Of a DNA stretch of 64,000 bases, positions 22,720-34,584 are shown in pieces. The translations under genes and the position numbers were made by a program. Numbering within the stretch: position 1 is the first letter of the stretch; each line of letters opens with the position of its first letter. The notes beneath the pieces were generated by a model, which was given only the letters and a program-made list of their open reading frames with translations, had not been told where the DNA came from and did no database searches. This DNA comes from Protea cynaroides (lineage: Eukaryota > Streptophyta > Magnoliopsida > Proteales > Proteaceae). Location: positions 29,336,653-29,400,652 of the forward strand of contig CM053265.1 of the NCBI GenBank assembly GCA_028583415.1. The letters are read 5' to 3'.

Positions 22720-23565
22720 ACTACTTGCCAAAACAAAGAAAAATAAATAATATATTAGTAATAGTGAAAAACTCAAAATTTAAGCATTATAACGGCATGA
22801 TTTGGCCAAAAGCCTCAATTTTCATCCAAACAACTGGGCAGGAGGACTTACATAGGTTCCAAACCATCTTGCAAGGCTCATACAGTTGGAAATTTAATCT
22901 AAAAAGATCGAATTTGAAGAAATTTCAATAAATTTGAAAAATCTTGAAAATTAGGTCAGAAATGAAAATTTTCAAGTTTCTCGATAGCCAACCGATGAAA
23001 CTCAAATATTTTGAGGGCTTTTGTCCATTGGGTGACCAATAGCAAAAGCCCCAATAAAAATTAAATTTTTACCATTGGAAAAAGTTTAATTTGAAGAAAA
23101 CAATGTAATGGGTGAAAAACCTAGTTTGGAAAGCTTAAAAATGTGAAATAGTAGAGAGCATACCTGAAGAGAAGGAGCGAAAGTCGCGAACGAAAGGAAT
23201 GATCACCAAACACTAGGGGGTCGATACTGTAGCAACTCAGGGAAACGAGTTGAGTTGGAAGAAAAGAAAAAGAATGGGAAACGAATCCAAAATCGGGCAT
23301 AAAAACCTAATTTTGGATCATAGGGTCGCAGAATTCGACCAAAATGTGCGACCCTATGACAAACCCTACCATTGACCCTAGGCTCTCGGTGATCTGACAG
23401 AGAACCAGGGGTCGGTCCTAGGGTCGGACAATTATCGACCTTACCATTGACCCTAGGTTCTCGGTGATCTGACAGAGAACCATGGGTCGGACCTAGGTCG
23501 GACATATACCGACCAACGATCGACCCTAAGCTCTCGGTGAGCTGACAGTGTTCTCAGGGTCGCAT
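22720..23565 (-). promoter_or_regulatory. aORF leader and promoter spacer of element D, left part
   Basis: Read leftward from the gag side: word array (23318-23565) with many CGACCCTA/TAGGGTCG words and three copies of a CTCTCGGTGA...CTGACAG module; then a leader with a putative 16-nt exon (22852-22867) ending at GTAAGTCC; then the aORF ATG. Element C is inserted in the array at 23565/23566. Confidence 0.45.
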
Positions 23566-23844
23566 TGTCACACCCCAATTCTGCACCATTCAGAATGGTG
23601 TGCTGAACCGGTATAAACCAACGGTTCAACCAGGATCTCTAATAGGTGGTATCCATTAAAAATAAAACCACGCACATCCACAACCATAATCAGAATAAAT
23701 ACACAATAGCGGAAGTTTTATAGTAAATGAACTGAGCATTCTAGTTGTAATAATCATAATTAAAATATCAAGTTATTGTTGTATCAACTGAGACATAAAT
23801 AAATAAAATACCAATTACATCCCTTTATAAATTCAAATAAAATC

Positions 23845-23982
23845 CTAATAGAATACGCATGAGTTGCACTCGCATGAGGGGTCATGCGCATCCTCTAAGT
23901 CTTCAGCTTCCATTGCAGCAACACACGCATACACCGGATCATTCATATAATCTGCAACTGTAGTACCTGCATCATCAACTAA
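23845..23982 (-). other. 45-codon Cys-rich mini-frame in 3' LTR of C
   Basis: LVDDAG...AHDPSCECNSCVFY then stop. Same length as in all other LTR copies. Confidence 0.45.
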
Positions 23983-25127
23983 AAATATTCGACGTCGAGA
24001 GGGTGAGCACACATCATGGCTCAGTGAGCAAACAAAACAATGCAACAAACATATACATGCACTTAATTCATATCTTTGGTCTAGTAAATAAGTTTGCAAT
24101 GTGCTATAGAAAGGATAGGTGGCCAAAGATCACGTTTATTGACGCCGCACTTCTATACACGAATGTGTGAAGCCGCCCAAAGGTAACGTTTATTGCCGAC
24201 TCACATGCACCCAATCAAGGACAATGTACACACAAAGGTCACCTTTATTGTTGTGCCCATTGCCCATACCAACACATAAGCCCTTGCTGGAAAGGGCTCA
24301 CAAACTGGGCTCGCAACTAACCAATCCTAATGCCAATCAGTGTATCCAAGGCCTCACCCCAGCATCCCTCAATACGTCCATAGAAATAGGGCTAAGGCCC
24401 CCCGGCAGAGTCAGACTCTACACAGTCCGAGACCACCTCCCCTCATACCCTACGATGTAATAGTTCTGCTAAGGTAATGGCGATACGATGATGTCAGTGG
24501 ACAAGACTTGAGTTAGAGATAGAGCTAGAGTGTTGTGGCCCCGCCTATGACACCTCCCCCTGATACTCGCTCGCATCAAGCACACCAACCACACACATAC
24601 ATCACATGCCTATTCCTATCATCATCATCACATTATAAACAATAATTTAAATATGCATGAACAGTAATAATAAAAATATTGGATGACATGTTGAATGCAC
24701 ATAACAAGCATACACGCATAGAATCAATCATGGAATTGGACTCAAGAATAAAACAGTTTATTATTAACCAATTAGTTTAGGTCTTGTTCCCTCACCTTTA
24801 CTTGATCGTAGGTCCTATTTCAAGCTTTAAGAATCAACTATATATCGATATTATATCACTAGAAGACCTAACCAAGTCAATAGAATCTAATTAGAATTAA
24901 TTCAGACTTTAAAAAGCATGTTGTTAATTGGGGGTCGACGCCAGGGACGGAGGTTCCATCGACCTTGGGTGCGACCACCCATAGTCTGGACTTCCCGAAC
25001 ACTGGGGGTCGATTATCAGGGTCTGGTAGGGTCGATTGGCCATCGACTCCCCGTGTGACCCCCTGTGGGTTTAGTCAATTTTTCCTCCTGCAGTCCATTC
25101 TTCGTGTTTAGGGTCCAATGGCTTACT

Positions 25128-25132
25128 TCTAC
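25128..25132. repeat. Left target-site duplication of element B
   Basis: TCTAC, identical to 36829-36833. The LTR sequence of C is continuous across B when one copy is removed (compare 46770-46800 in the C 5' LTR). Confidence 0.95.
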
Positions 25133-27286
25133 TGTCACACCCCAATTCCACACTCTTCAGAATGGTGTGATGAACCGCTAGCAAACCAACGGTTCAACAA
25201 GGATCTCGGACAGACGATATCCGTTTTATCTAAACCTCATACATCCACATTCATAATTAGAATAAATACACAATAGCGGAAGTCTTATAATAAAATAAAC
25301 TGAGAATCTACTGTGATATTAATATTTAAATAGCAAATTATTCGGTGTCAACTAAGACATAAATAAATATCAAATACATGTCTTTACTAAATCCAAATAA
25401 TGAAAATAACATCTAATCGAATACACATGAGTTGCACTCGCAAGAGGAGTCATGCGTATCCACTTCATCTTCAACTTCCATCGCCGTCATGTGCCCGTAC
25501 ACTGGAGCATTGACATAATCTTCGACGGCAATATCTGCATCATCAACTAAAAATATTCGATGTCGAGGGGGTGAGCACACATTATGGCTCAGTGAGCAAA
25601 CAAATCAATGCAACAATACATATGCATGCAATCAATTCATATCTTTGGTCTGGTTTAAAGTTTGTAATATGCAATAGAAAGGTTTGGGTGGTCAAAGGTT
25701 AACATTTATTGACCCCTCCTCCATGCAAAAGTGTGTGACGTCGCCCGAAGGTAATGTTTATCGTTGACTCACAAGTACCCAATTCATGAACATTATAAAA
25801 CAAAGGTTAACGTTTATTGTTGTACATTGCCATACCAACACGTAAGCCCCTGTTGGCGAGGGCTTGAAAACTGGGCTCGCAACTAAGCAATCCTAATGCC
25901 AAACAGTGTATCCAAGGCCTCACCCCAGCATCCCTCAGAACGTCCATAGAGATAGAGCTAAAGTGCTGAGGCCTAGCCTATGACACCCCCCTGATACTCG
26001 CTCGCATCAAATATACCAACCACACACATACATTTACATGTCTATTCCTATCATCATCATCATTATCATGTTATAAACAATAAAGTAAATATGAACATTA
26101 AATAGAAATATCGGATGACATGTTGAATGCACATTACAAGCATGTTCGCATAGAATCAAGCATAGCATTGGACTCAAGAAATAAAACCGTTTATTATTAA
26201 TCAATTAGTTAAGAGTCTTGTTTCCTCACCTTAGCTTGTTAGTGGATCCTCTTTCAAGCTTTAAAATCACCTTTATATTTTTATTATATTGCTAGAGGAC
26301 CTAACAAAGTCGATAGAATTTAATTAGAATTAATTTTGAATTTAAAAACCATGTTGTTAACTCGGGGTCAGAGCTAGGGTCTGAGTTATGATCGACCCTG
26401 GGTGCGACCTCCCCTATTCTGGGCTACCTGAACACTGGGGGTCGATGCTCAGGGTCTGGTAGGGTCGATTGGCCATCGACCCCCATGCGACCCCCTGTGG
26501 GTTTTGTCGATTTTTCTTCCTTCAGCCCATTCTTCGTGTTTGGGGTCCTATGGCTTGCTCTTACAGTCCATTCCACACATGTTCTATGGCCTAGAACCAT
26601 GATTCGTCCACCTATATGGATTTCAAGATTTCCCCCATAGTTTTCCATGAAAACCTAACCATGGTTGATGGTTTGGTTTCTCCGAGATCATACCCCCATT
26701 CATTATCTACTATAAGGTCTTTAGAAACTCATGGAAATAGTAACCATACCTGAGAAGATTACTCTTTCTTTGCAACTCTTCTCCTTTTGCTTTTTGCAAC
26801 TCTTCTCCTTTTGCTTTCTTCTCTTCTTTCCTTCTCTTCTTCTTCTCTTCCTTCTCTTCTCTTTCTCTCAATTCAATTAGGGTTCTAAAAGTAGTGAAAG
26901 AGGCTTAGGGATGTCCTATTTATAGAGTAGAAACTCCTAAAATAAGTCTCATTGAGATTAGGAAGGAATCCCAATGAAATTAGGAAAGTTTCCTAATTTC
27001 TGTTCTTACCGAGTACCGGGGGTCGATAGGGGGGTCGGAGATCCCGTCGACCCCTGGTCCTTAAAATGTCCGACCCCCCATATAAAACTAGGGGTCTGAC
27101 TTCTATACTGGGGGGTCCAACCCTCCTTTGCTGGGTATGCGACCCTCCCCTTATTTAAGTGTTTTTGGGTCAGTTTAATACCTGGGATCGTGATCTCCTT
27201 CACGCACCTGGTCCATTTGGCTCAACCATGATGGGTAGACATGGTTCAAGGTGGTAAGACCGGGTTAGTTTGTTACGGGTCTTACA
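25133..27286 (-). repeat. 3' LTR of element B
   Basis: In element direction: first word array 27010-27135 (GGGGGTCG/CGACCCCC), TATA box (reverse of CTATTTATAGAG, 26916-26927), leader, donor region near 26755, distal array 26364-26500, mini-frame 25413-25550. About 138 bp present in the 5' LTR are missing near 25965, between two GAGATAGAGCTAA-like direct repeats; a short CT-rich duplication lies at about 26770-26820. Confidence 0.93.
25413..25550 (-). other. 45-codon Cys-rich mini-frame in 3' LTR of B
   Basis: LVDDAD...THDSSCECNSCVFD then TAG. The 5' LTR copy of B differs by a stop after SCECN. Confidence 0.45.
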
Positions 27287-30200
27287 ACTCCCCCCTACTT
27301 ATAAAAAATTTCATCCCTGAAATTATTCATACCTTCAGAGTCAAATAAATGAGGGTATTGCTTTCGCAAAGCATTCTCTTCCTCCCATGTAATTTCTTCC
27401 ATGTCTCTACTTCTCCAAGTGACCTTAACATAATAGATATCTCGATTGCATAGTCGTTGAACCTTTCGACTGGTGATTTTAGTTGGTGTTACTTCAAGGT
27501 CAAGTCATCAGTCAAATCAGGTAGATCTACTGTCAGAACGTGCATTGGATCCTTGACATACTTCTTCAATAAGGAAATATGTAATACGTCATGCACACTT
27601 GACATAGATGGTGGTAGTGCTAACTGGTAAGCCACTTTCCCACGCTTAGCTAAAATCTCATATGGTCCGACATATCTTGGACATAGTTCCCTTTTCGTCC
27701 GAACCGTTTCAGACCTCGCATAGGCGATACCTTCAAGAATACTTTATCACCCACGACGAACTCAAGATCTCTGGTCGAGTATCTGCATATTGCTTCTGAC
27801 GATTCTGGGCTATTCTCACTCTTTCCTTGATAACGTTGACCACTCGACAAGTCTCCTAAATAAATTCTGGTCCAACGATACTACGTTCCCCAACTTCATT
27901 CCAAAACAACGGAGTTCGACACTTTCTGTCATACAATGCTTCATAGGGTGACATCTGTATGGTAGCCTGATAGCTATTGTTATAAGCGAACTCGATCAGT
28001 GGTAACTTTTCATCCCATGATCCATTAAAATCAATTACACATGCCCGTAGCATATCTTCTAGAATCTGAATTGTACGCTCTGACTGTCCATCTGTCTGTG
28101 GATGGAATGCAGTACTAAACTTCAATGTTGTACCGATAGCCTTTTGCAATCCTTCCCAAAACTTGGAAGTAAATCGTGGATCTCTATCAGACACAATGCT
28201 CTCTGGTACACCGTGTAATCGAATAATATTATCCACATATAGCTTTGCTAACCTTTCTAGTGTATACTGAGGTCGTATCGGTATAAAGCGAGCTGTTTTG
28301 GTCAGGCGGTCTACAATCACCCAAACTATGTTAACTACTCGAGGAGTCAATGGTAACCCTGTGACGAAGTCCATAGTGATGCTGTCCCATTTCCATGCTG
28401 GTTTCGGTAACCGCTGTAAGTTTGTCGTTCAGCCTTTACTTTCTGACAATTTAGGCATTGAGACACGAACTTAGCTACGTCTGCTTTCATTCCTCTCCAC
28501 CAATATAATTTCTTTTGATCATGATACATTTTTATACTTCCCGGGTGTATCGAATATATGGTGGTATGCGCTTCTTTCATCAGTCGGTGTCTAATGTCCA
28601 CACTTTCTGTTTGGGGTACACATATTCTTCCTTTGTACTTTAATACCTTCTCTTCGTCCAAGGTGAACTCAGGGTTAGTTCTATGTTTTTCGATGTCTTC
28701 TTGTACCGTTCTCAGGTAAGGGTTTGATTTGATAGATGTCTTCACTTCATTAGTTATATCAGGTATAATCTTCAATGCAGCGAACATATTTGAAAACCGA
28801 TGAATAAACCCTTAGTTGGCTGATCCATCTGGTGCATCTATCATAAACTGCTCATTACCGTGCTTGAATACCTTTCTGGTAGTACACATTGCGGTAGTTG
28901 TGCTAACATCTCCCTGAGATTTTATCATTGCCTTTCTGCTCAACGCATCCGCTACTACATTAGCTTTCCCCGGATGATACTGGATATCACAATCATAGTC
29001 TTTTAATAGTTCCAGCCATCTTTCAATAGTTCCAGCCATTCTCTCCGTATAGGTAATGTCTCCATATCTTGACAGCATGTACTACTGCCGCTAACTCCAA
29101 ATCATGAGTGGGATAATTTTTCTCATGTGTCTTTAACTGTCTTGAGGCATAAGCAATTACTTGTTCTCCTTGCATAAGCACACATCCTAATCCCAGTCCT
29201 AACGCATCAGTGTATAGGGTAAATGGCTGTTCGGGAATAGGAATAGTCAAAATCGGAGCGGATATCAATCTGGTCTTTAAGGTTTGGAGCTCTTCTCGCA
29301 TTTATCCGTCCACACAAACTTTACACCTTTCTTGGTCAGACTGGTGAGAGGTACGGCAATCCGGGAATAGCCTTCCACAAATCATCGATAATAACCAGCG
29401 AGACCCAGAAAACTATTAATTTCTGCAACGCTCTTTGGTGCTTCCCACTTTACAATAGCCTCGATCTTGCTGGGATCCACTTTGATTCCTTCAACGGATA
29501 CTACATGCATGGCCTAGGAAGGCGACTTCACTTAGCTAAAACTCACATTTGGTAAATTTGGCATATAGCTTCTCTTTCCTTGAACCCTGTAGAGTGGCGT
29601 TTAGATTCTTAATATGGGTTTCCTTGTCCTAGGAATATACCAATATATCATCAATAAATACAATAATCGACGTATCCAACATATCGTGAAAAACCCGGTT
29701 CATAAGTTCCATGAAAGTTGCTGGTGCGTTTGTTAATCCAAAAGACATGACCAAGAATTCATAATGTCCATATCTAGTCCTGAAAGCTGTCTTAGGAATA
29801 TCACCTTCTTTAATCTTTAACTAATGGTAGCCTGACCGAAGATCGATCTTTGAGAATACTTTTTCGCCTTGCAACTGATCGAACAAGTCATCGATCCGAG
29901 GTAGTGGATATCGATTCTTGATTGTCAGTTCGTTCAGCTCTCGATAGTCGATACATAATCGCATGCTACCGTCCTTCTTCTTTATGAATAATAGTGGCGC
30001 TCCCCATGGTGATATACTGGGTCGGATATAACCTTTTTCCAGTAGTTCTTGTAGTTGTACTTTCAATTCCTTTAGTTCAGTAGGATCCATTCGATAAGGT
30101 GCTTTTGATACTGGTGCGGCTCCAGGTATAAGATCTATCACAAACTCTGTGGCTCGGTCGGGTGGTAATCCTGGTAGTTCCTCAGGAAATACGTCAGGGT

Positions 30201-30703
30201 AGTCCGCACGACATCAATATCTTCCATCCGTGGTGCTTCTTTGGTGAGGTCGACCACTGATAGTAGATATCCGACTGGTCCCTTCTCAAGGCACTTCTTA
30301 GCCTTTAGTGTTGAGAGTATGAGCTTGCGTTTACGGGGAAGTTTGGTTCCCGCAAAACTGAATTCTGCTCCTTCTTTGTTTTTAAATGTTAGCTTCTTTT
30401 CGGCGCATAATAGGTTCACCGAATGCCAAGCTAACCAGTCCATTCCCAAGATGACGTCAAAGTCTGCCATCCCAAGTTGGATCAAGGTTGCATCTAAGGT
30501 TTTCTCGCCAATGAGAACTGGGCATGGCCCATAACCTTTTTCAAATTCCACTTCTAACCCCATCGGTGACCGTACAAGTAGTTTGTAGTTTAATGTTGTG
30601 ATGGGTAAATTCAGCTTCTTTCCAAATGACACAGATATAAAAGAATGAGTAGCTCCTGAGTCGAAGAGTACTCGGGCGGGTATGCCATTTATAGGTACGA
30701 TAC
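27282..30703 (-). pseudogene. pol: Element B pol (PR-RT-RH-IN-CHD), broken
   Basis: In order from 30703 leftward: protease with intact FDSGATHSF motif and DVILGMDWLAWHS; RT fingers (LCIDYREL, KIDLRSGYH); RT palm and RNase H with frameshifts between about 29300 and 29820; RNase H (LYTDALGLGLG, HDLELAAVVHAVKIWRHYLYG); integrase zinc region (CLNCQKVKAERQ) and DDE core (MDFVTGLPL, IVSDRDPRF, QTDGQSERT); a frameshift near 27850; GPY/F and chromodomain-like region with further lesions. The stop codon TAA would lie inside the 3' LTR (27284-27282). Protease follows gag directly, without the intron seen in C and G. Confidence 0.88.
27288..27298 (-). other. Polypurine tract of element B
   Basis: Reverse strand GTAGGGGGGAG, one base before the TGTAAG LTR start; the primer for plus-strand DNA synthesis. 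Confidence 0.8.
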
Positions 30704-30704
30704 C
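30703..30704 (-). other. Exact intron-lacking gag-protease junction in element B
   Basis: Reverse strand reads GTGGTCACAG directly followed by GTATCGTACC. In C and G the same two exon ends are separated by 71 and 70 nt that begin GTATGAC and end TCACAG. Confidence 0.85.
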
Positions 30705-31967
30705 TGTGACCACATCGGGTGATGCGGCAGATCCTCGGATGTAACAGCATAAACTCATCCTTGATGTAGCTGCTTCCTGGGCTTGGGACACTCCCTTGCC
30801 ATAAGCCCCGCTTGGTTGCAGTTAAAACATTTTGGGCCTTCAGTATTTGGCTTTGGCTGATGTTGGGCTACTGGGGTAGTCTTGGGTGCAGTAGGTAATC
30901 CTTGAGCACGGAAGGGTTTGAATGTCTTATTATTCCCTCCGTAATAAGCATTTTCAGCTGGCCTTTTCATACCTCTGTTCTACGTAAAATAGCTCCCCTT
31001 CTGGCTCGATTCTATAACTCGAGCAATTTGCACAGCTTCATTATATATTTTCTTTTCCAAACCTAGAACATGCACTCTGATGCTCCCTCTAAGTCCCGTG
31101 ACAAACCTACGGGTCTTAGTATCTTTCTTGCATGCTGAGTGGTGCAAAGAAAAATAGCTCCTCAAAACGCTGTTGATATGCATCCACGGACATCTGTCCC
31201 TGATATAAACTCAGGAACTCCTTCTCCATAGAATCTTTGAAGCTTCGGGGAAAGTACTTCTCGAAGAAAGCTTCTTTATATGTAGCCCAGGTCAATAGGG
31301 CATGCTTGGTCAATAGGTAGGCCCTGGTAGATTTCCACCAATGATGTGCATCACCTTTTAGCATGAAGGTGGCACATAATACCTTCTTTTCTTCTGTAAT
31401 AGTCATCATCAGAAAATTTCTCTCCATTTCGTCGATCCAGTGTGCTGGCCAGAGCGGATCAGATAGTTTTCCGTTAAACTCCTTGGGCTTCATCTTTAAG
31501 AATCGCTCCACCAGTCGGGAGTGGTCCATTTGATTCTGAGGGTATGCCCCAAACATAGGTTGTGGATACTGGTAATTAACTTGAACTGCTTCAGGACCTG
31601 GTACTGGAATCTGTGCAGCTGGTGGTTGAGGTGTTTGAGGTGCTGGGTGGTTACCCACCGGTGCTACACTTGTTTGTCCAGTCGTCATTGGTGTAGCATG
31701 TGCTGCCTGAAACATAATTCCCATTGTTGCTTGCATTTGAGCCTGTGCATGTTGCATTTATTGCAGCTGTTGCGCTAGGTTCATAACCACAGTTGCCAGC
31801 TCCGGTGGTGGAGGTGGCAAGTTTGTAAGATTTGCCTGACCCGGATTTACTGGTGGTGCAACCTGCGGATTTCCCTGTGCATATATATTTTCTTGGCTAG
31901 CTTCCTCCACGGGTGGTGGTGGTGGAACTGCGTGTTGGTTCTGCCTAGTTACTCTACGCCCAGCCAT
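30704..31967 (-). pseudogene. gag: Element B gag, broken
   Basis: Start ATG 31967 (MAGRRVTRQN). A stop at 31758-31760 replaces a Gln in the Gln-rich run; a frameshift near 31125; a stop after KQLHQG at about 30755. The capsid domain is clear (WPAHWIDEMERNF, KGDAHHWWKSTRAYLLT, FFEKYFPRSFKD). In the zinc knuckle CFNCNQAGLMAREC the His is replaced by Leu. Acceptor-like ATTTTCAG ends at 31993, 25 nt before the ATG. Confidence 0.85.
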
Positions 31968-32924
31968 GTTTTCCTTCTGATAATGGTGAAGCCTGAAAAT
32001 CATTAAAATACGTGAGGCAATCATTTATATATCATGTAGATACGCTAATCGATGTTATTTTCAAAATTTTCAGATCATTCTGTGAAAAATACAGTCTTTT
32101 CTATGCAGGGTCGATGGTGGGGGTCGATGGTATGTTCGTCCCTCAGTGTCTGACCCTGGGAAATCACTTATTTTTCACGAGAGTCGGGGGTCTATATGGG
32201 GGTCGATGGGTGTCCGACCCCCAGGTGCGACCCCTGGTTTTCTGTCAGGTTCCCGAGAGCTGGGGGTCGATACGGGGGTCGATATGGGGGTCGATGGTCC
32301 TGGTTGAATTCTCCGACCCCCGGACCAAAAATCAGATTTTTAAGGTCCGATTTTGAGTTCATTTCCCATTCTTCCTCTTCCGTTTTGACTCGTCTCCTTC
32401 CCCTGAGTTGCTACAGTTCCAACTCCGCTACATTGGTCATTTTGGTTCCGTGTTTCGACGTCTACATCATTCCTACAGGTATGTCTTCTTACCTTTACCT
32501 ATTTTTATGTTTTCTTTTCTAGGTTTTTACCCGTATATCTCGTTTTCTTTAAATTAAACTTTTTCCAGCCGTTAAAATTTGATTTTTATTGGGGGATTTT
32601 GTTAGTGGTGACTCGAGGAACGAAAGCCCTCAAAAATATTTGGGTTTCATCGGTTGGTTATCGAGAAACTTGAATTTTTCTCTTTTTGCCCTAATTTGTC
32701 AAAATTTTTTATTTCTCGCAATTTCTTCAAATTGGATTCCATTAGCTAGGGTTTCCTACTGTGTGAGTGTTGCAGAATATGTTAGAACCTACGTAAGTCC
32801 TCTTGCCCATGTGTATGGGTGAAAAGTAAGGCTTTTGGCCAACTTACGTCGTTATAATGTCCAAATTTTGGATTTTTCTACCCTATCAACATATTATCTG
32901 TTTTCTTTCTTATTTGTAGATACC
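31968..32924 (+). promoter_or_regulatory. aORF promoter spacer and leader of element B
   Basis: Plus strand is the aORF sense strand. Word array 32106-32335 with at least ten GGGGGTCGA/CGACCCCC-type words; a pyrimidine-rich leader (about 32355-32470); donor CTACAG|GTATGTC (32479); a putative 17-nt exon 32776-32792 between TTGCAG and GTAAGTCC; acceptor TTATTTGTAG (32919) and then ATACC before the ATG at 32925. The leader thus looks spliced. Read in the opposite direction it precedes gag. Confidence 0.5.
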
Positions 32925-34305
32925 ATGGCTCGTACCAAAGTACCTAGAGTTCACGATCCTCTTCGTTTCCATTCCAATGAAGCCGAGGCAGAGTATGCCC
33001 ACTACGCTCGCAAGAAAGTAGAGGGAGGTCGTAAGGTGAACTTGGCTGAGTTAGCCCTGTTCAATGTGGAGAGAGCATTTGGTGATATGGGATGGCTCCC
33101 TATCATCACTTACGACGCGTGTACCAGTCTGGATTTGGTACGCCAGTTCTACTGTAACCTCCAGGTGGTGGGGGATTACAATGATATTGAGAGGGGTGAT
33201 GAGCTGCGCATCACGAGTTACGTCGAGGGGGTTGACATCTCATTCGATTATCGGCAGCTGGCCGACCTACTAGGCATTTCATATGCTGGCCCCATGGTTT
33301 TCTGTGCCCCTGGAGAGCCCCAGTTCTTCTCTCTTCAGATGAGGGCCGAGATCGATAGTCAGCTCATCCGACCTGATCGCTGGCAGATGAAAGCATGCTA
33401 TCTGCATTCTGATCCACAGGTATACTGCAAGATCATTCAGCATAACCTGATACCACAGAGTAGTCATTACGAGAGGTCTCCCAGCTGACCCAGTATCTCC
33501 TATACTGTATATGCACATGGTAGCCCGTCTGCCTTCCACACATCATTTGCGTACTATGATCAGTGCCACGTTGCCTAGTCACACCGGCAACCTTCCTTAC
33601 GGACGCATGATCACTACCTTGTTTACCCGCCTGGGGGTTGACTTAGTGGATGAGAAGATTCAGGAGAAGTCCTTCTCATCGCCTCTAGATTGGGAGGTTA
33701 TTTGCAAGATGGGAATGCGGGATGCTCAGGTCAGTGATGAGGAGAGGAACGCGATGGTGCGCCCTCGCACTAGCGTAGAGATAGCTGACGCTGAGGCAGC
33801 AGCAGCAGCCGCTGGATTTCATAGGGAGCCTGCTGATGATGATGACCGTCTGTACATGGATGTGGACTCCATACCACCTCCTTCACCTACACATGCTGCT
33901 GGAGCTAGTTCTTCTTACGCGGCTGGTCCTTCACATGCGGCTGGTCCTTCACACCTACCTTCTGATATGATGGGGATATTGCATGAGATCAGAGAGGCTC
34001 AGCGCAGATCTGATCTGAGGATGGGGGAGTTACTAGAGGCTCAGCATGTGAGAGTAGATGAGCTACTAGATGCCCAGCGCATATCAGACATGAGGATGGG
34101 AGAGCTCATAGATGCTCAGCGCCAGTTGGATATGCGGAGGGAGGAGCTTTTAGGTGCTCAGTGCGGGACTGATCAGCGGGTTGCTGATCTTACATCTAGT
34201 CTTCAGACGACCCAGACTCAGATAGCCTGGTTGACAAGAGTAGACACTGAGGATAATGATAGAGATCGTGAGGCACCACCTCCTCCTTCACCTCCAGCTT
34301 CATGA
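32925..34305 (+). pseudogene. Element B antisense accessory ORF (aORF)
   Basis: Start ATG 32925 (MARTKVPRVHDP), six bases after a predicted acceptor. The frame is open for about 185 codons to 33472, where one base is missing from a GAGGGTCTC-like site, and a second shift near 33530 restores the register; the rest is open to TGA at 34303. Domain order is the same as in A: AFGDMGWLP, RQFYCNLQ, ADLLGIS, LPYGRMITTLFTRLGVD, acidic YMDVDSIPPPSP, an alanine-rich stretch (AAGPSHAAGPS) and five 14-residue coiled-coil repeats (33994-34192). It is the longest repeat tail in the window. Codon use is more G/C-rich than in gag-pol beside it. Resembles the 'putative plant transposon protein' family; role unknown. 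Confidence 0.65.
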
Positions 34306-34332
34306 TTGTATTTATTTCCTTTCATTGTACTC

Positions 34333-34365
34333 CAGAGTAACTGTCCGGGTTGTGGACGGTACTCT
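34333..34365. other. Conserved hairpin, element B
   Basis: CAGAGTAACTGTCC and GGACGGTACTCTG form a strong stem around GGGTTGT, 28 nt after the aORF stop. It is conserved in A, C, D and G. Confidence 0.55.
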
Positions 34366-34569
34366 GCTTTAGCTATTTATAGACGTTTGTTTCTCTCTCA
34401 TTGTATTTAATATTGTTCCCCCATTAATAGATGCATTATTCCCTTTTCAAATTTGGTCTCAAACATCACTTGTTCTTAGAGTGTTAATATTACAGTTTTT
34501 ACTTTTTTTCCTATCTCAGTTCACAATTCGACATGAAAGTATGTTAGGATAGCGGACACAGCCTGAGAT

Positions 34570-34581
34570 GCTCTGATACCA
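34570..34581 (-). other. Primer-binding site of element B
   Basis: Reverse complement of TGGTATCAGAGC, 3 nt from the LTR end. Confidence 0.9.
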
Positions 34582-34584
34582 AGT

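Larger units (their letters stand above)
18752..23565 (+). mobile_element. Element D, left part (5' LTR, aORF, spacer)
   Basis: A Tekay-like element inserted in the 3' LTR of E. It contains LTR, PBS, antisense ORF and spacer up to 23565, where element C is inserted. The spacer resumes at 47486-47674 and is cut again by element F. Its gag and pol are not in the window. Confidence 0.85.
23566..25132 (-). repeat. 3' LTR of element C, distal part
   Basis: Starts (plus-strand view) TGTCACACCCC. It contains the mini-frame (23845-23982, reverse), the conserved 200-bp block (24180-24540) with three AAGGT.ACGTTTATTG-type motifs (24125, 24180, 24235), the ATG run, and the distal word array (about 24930-25075, GGGGGTCG/CGACCCCC type). 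It is cut at the TCTAC target site of B and continues at 36829. Confidence 0.9.

Noticed and set aside
22900..23570. CRISPR-like or satellite array of GGTCG words
   Set aside because: Words are short, in both orientations, with irregular spacing, and embedded in LTR/spacer sequence; neither a CRISPR nor a tandem satellite.
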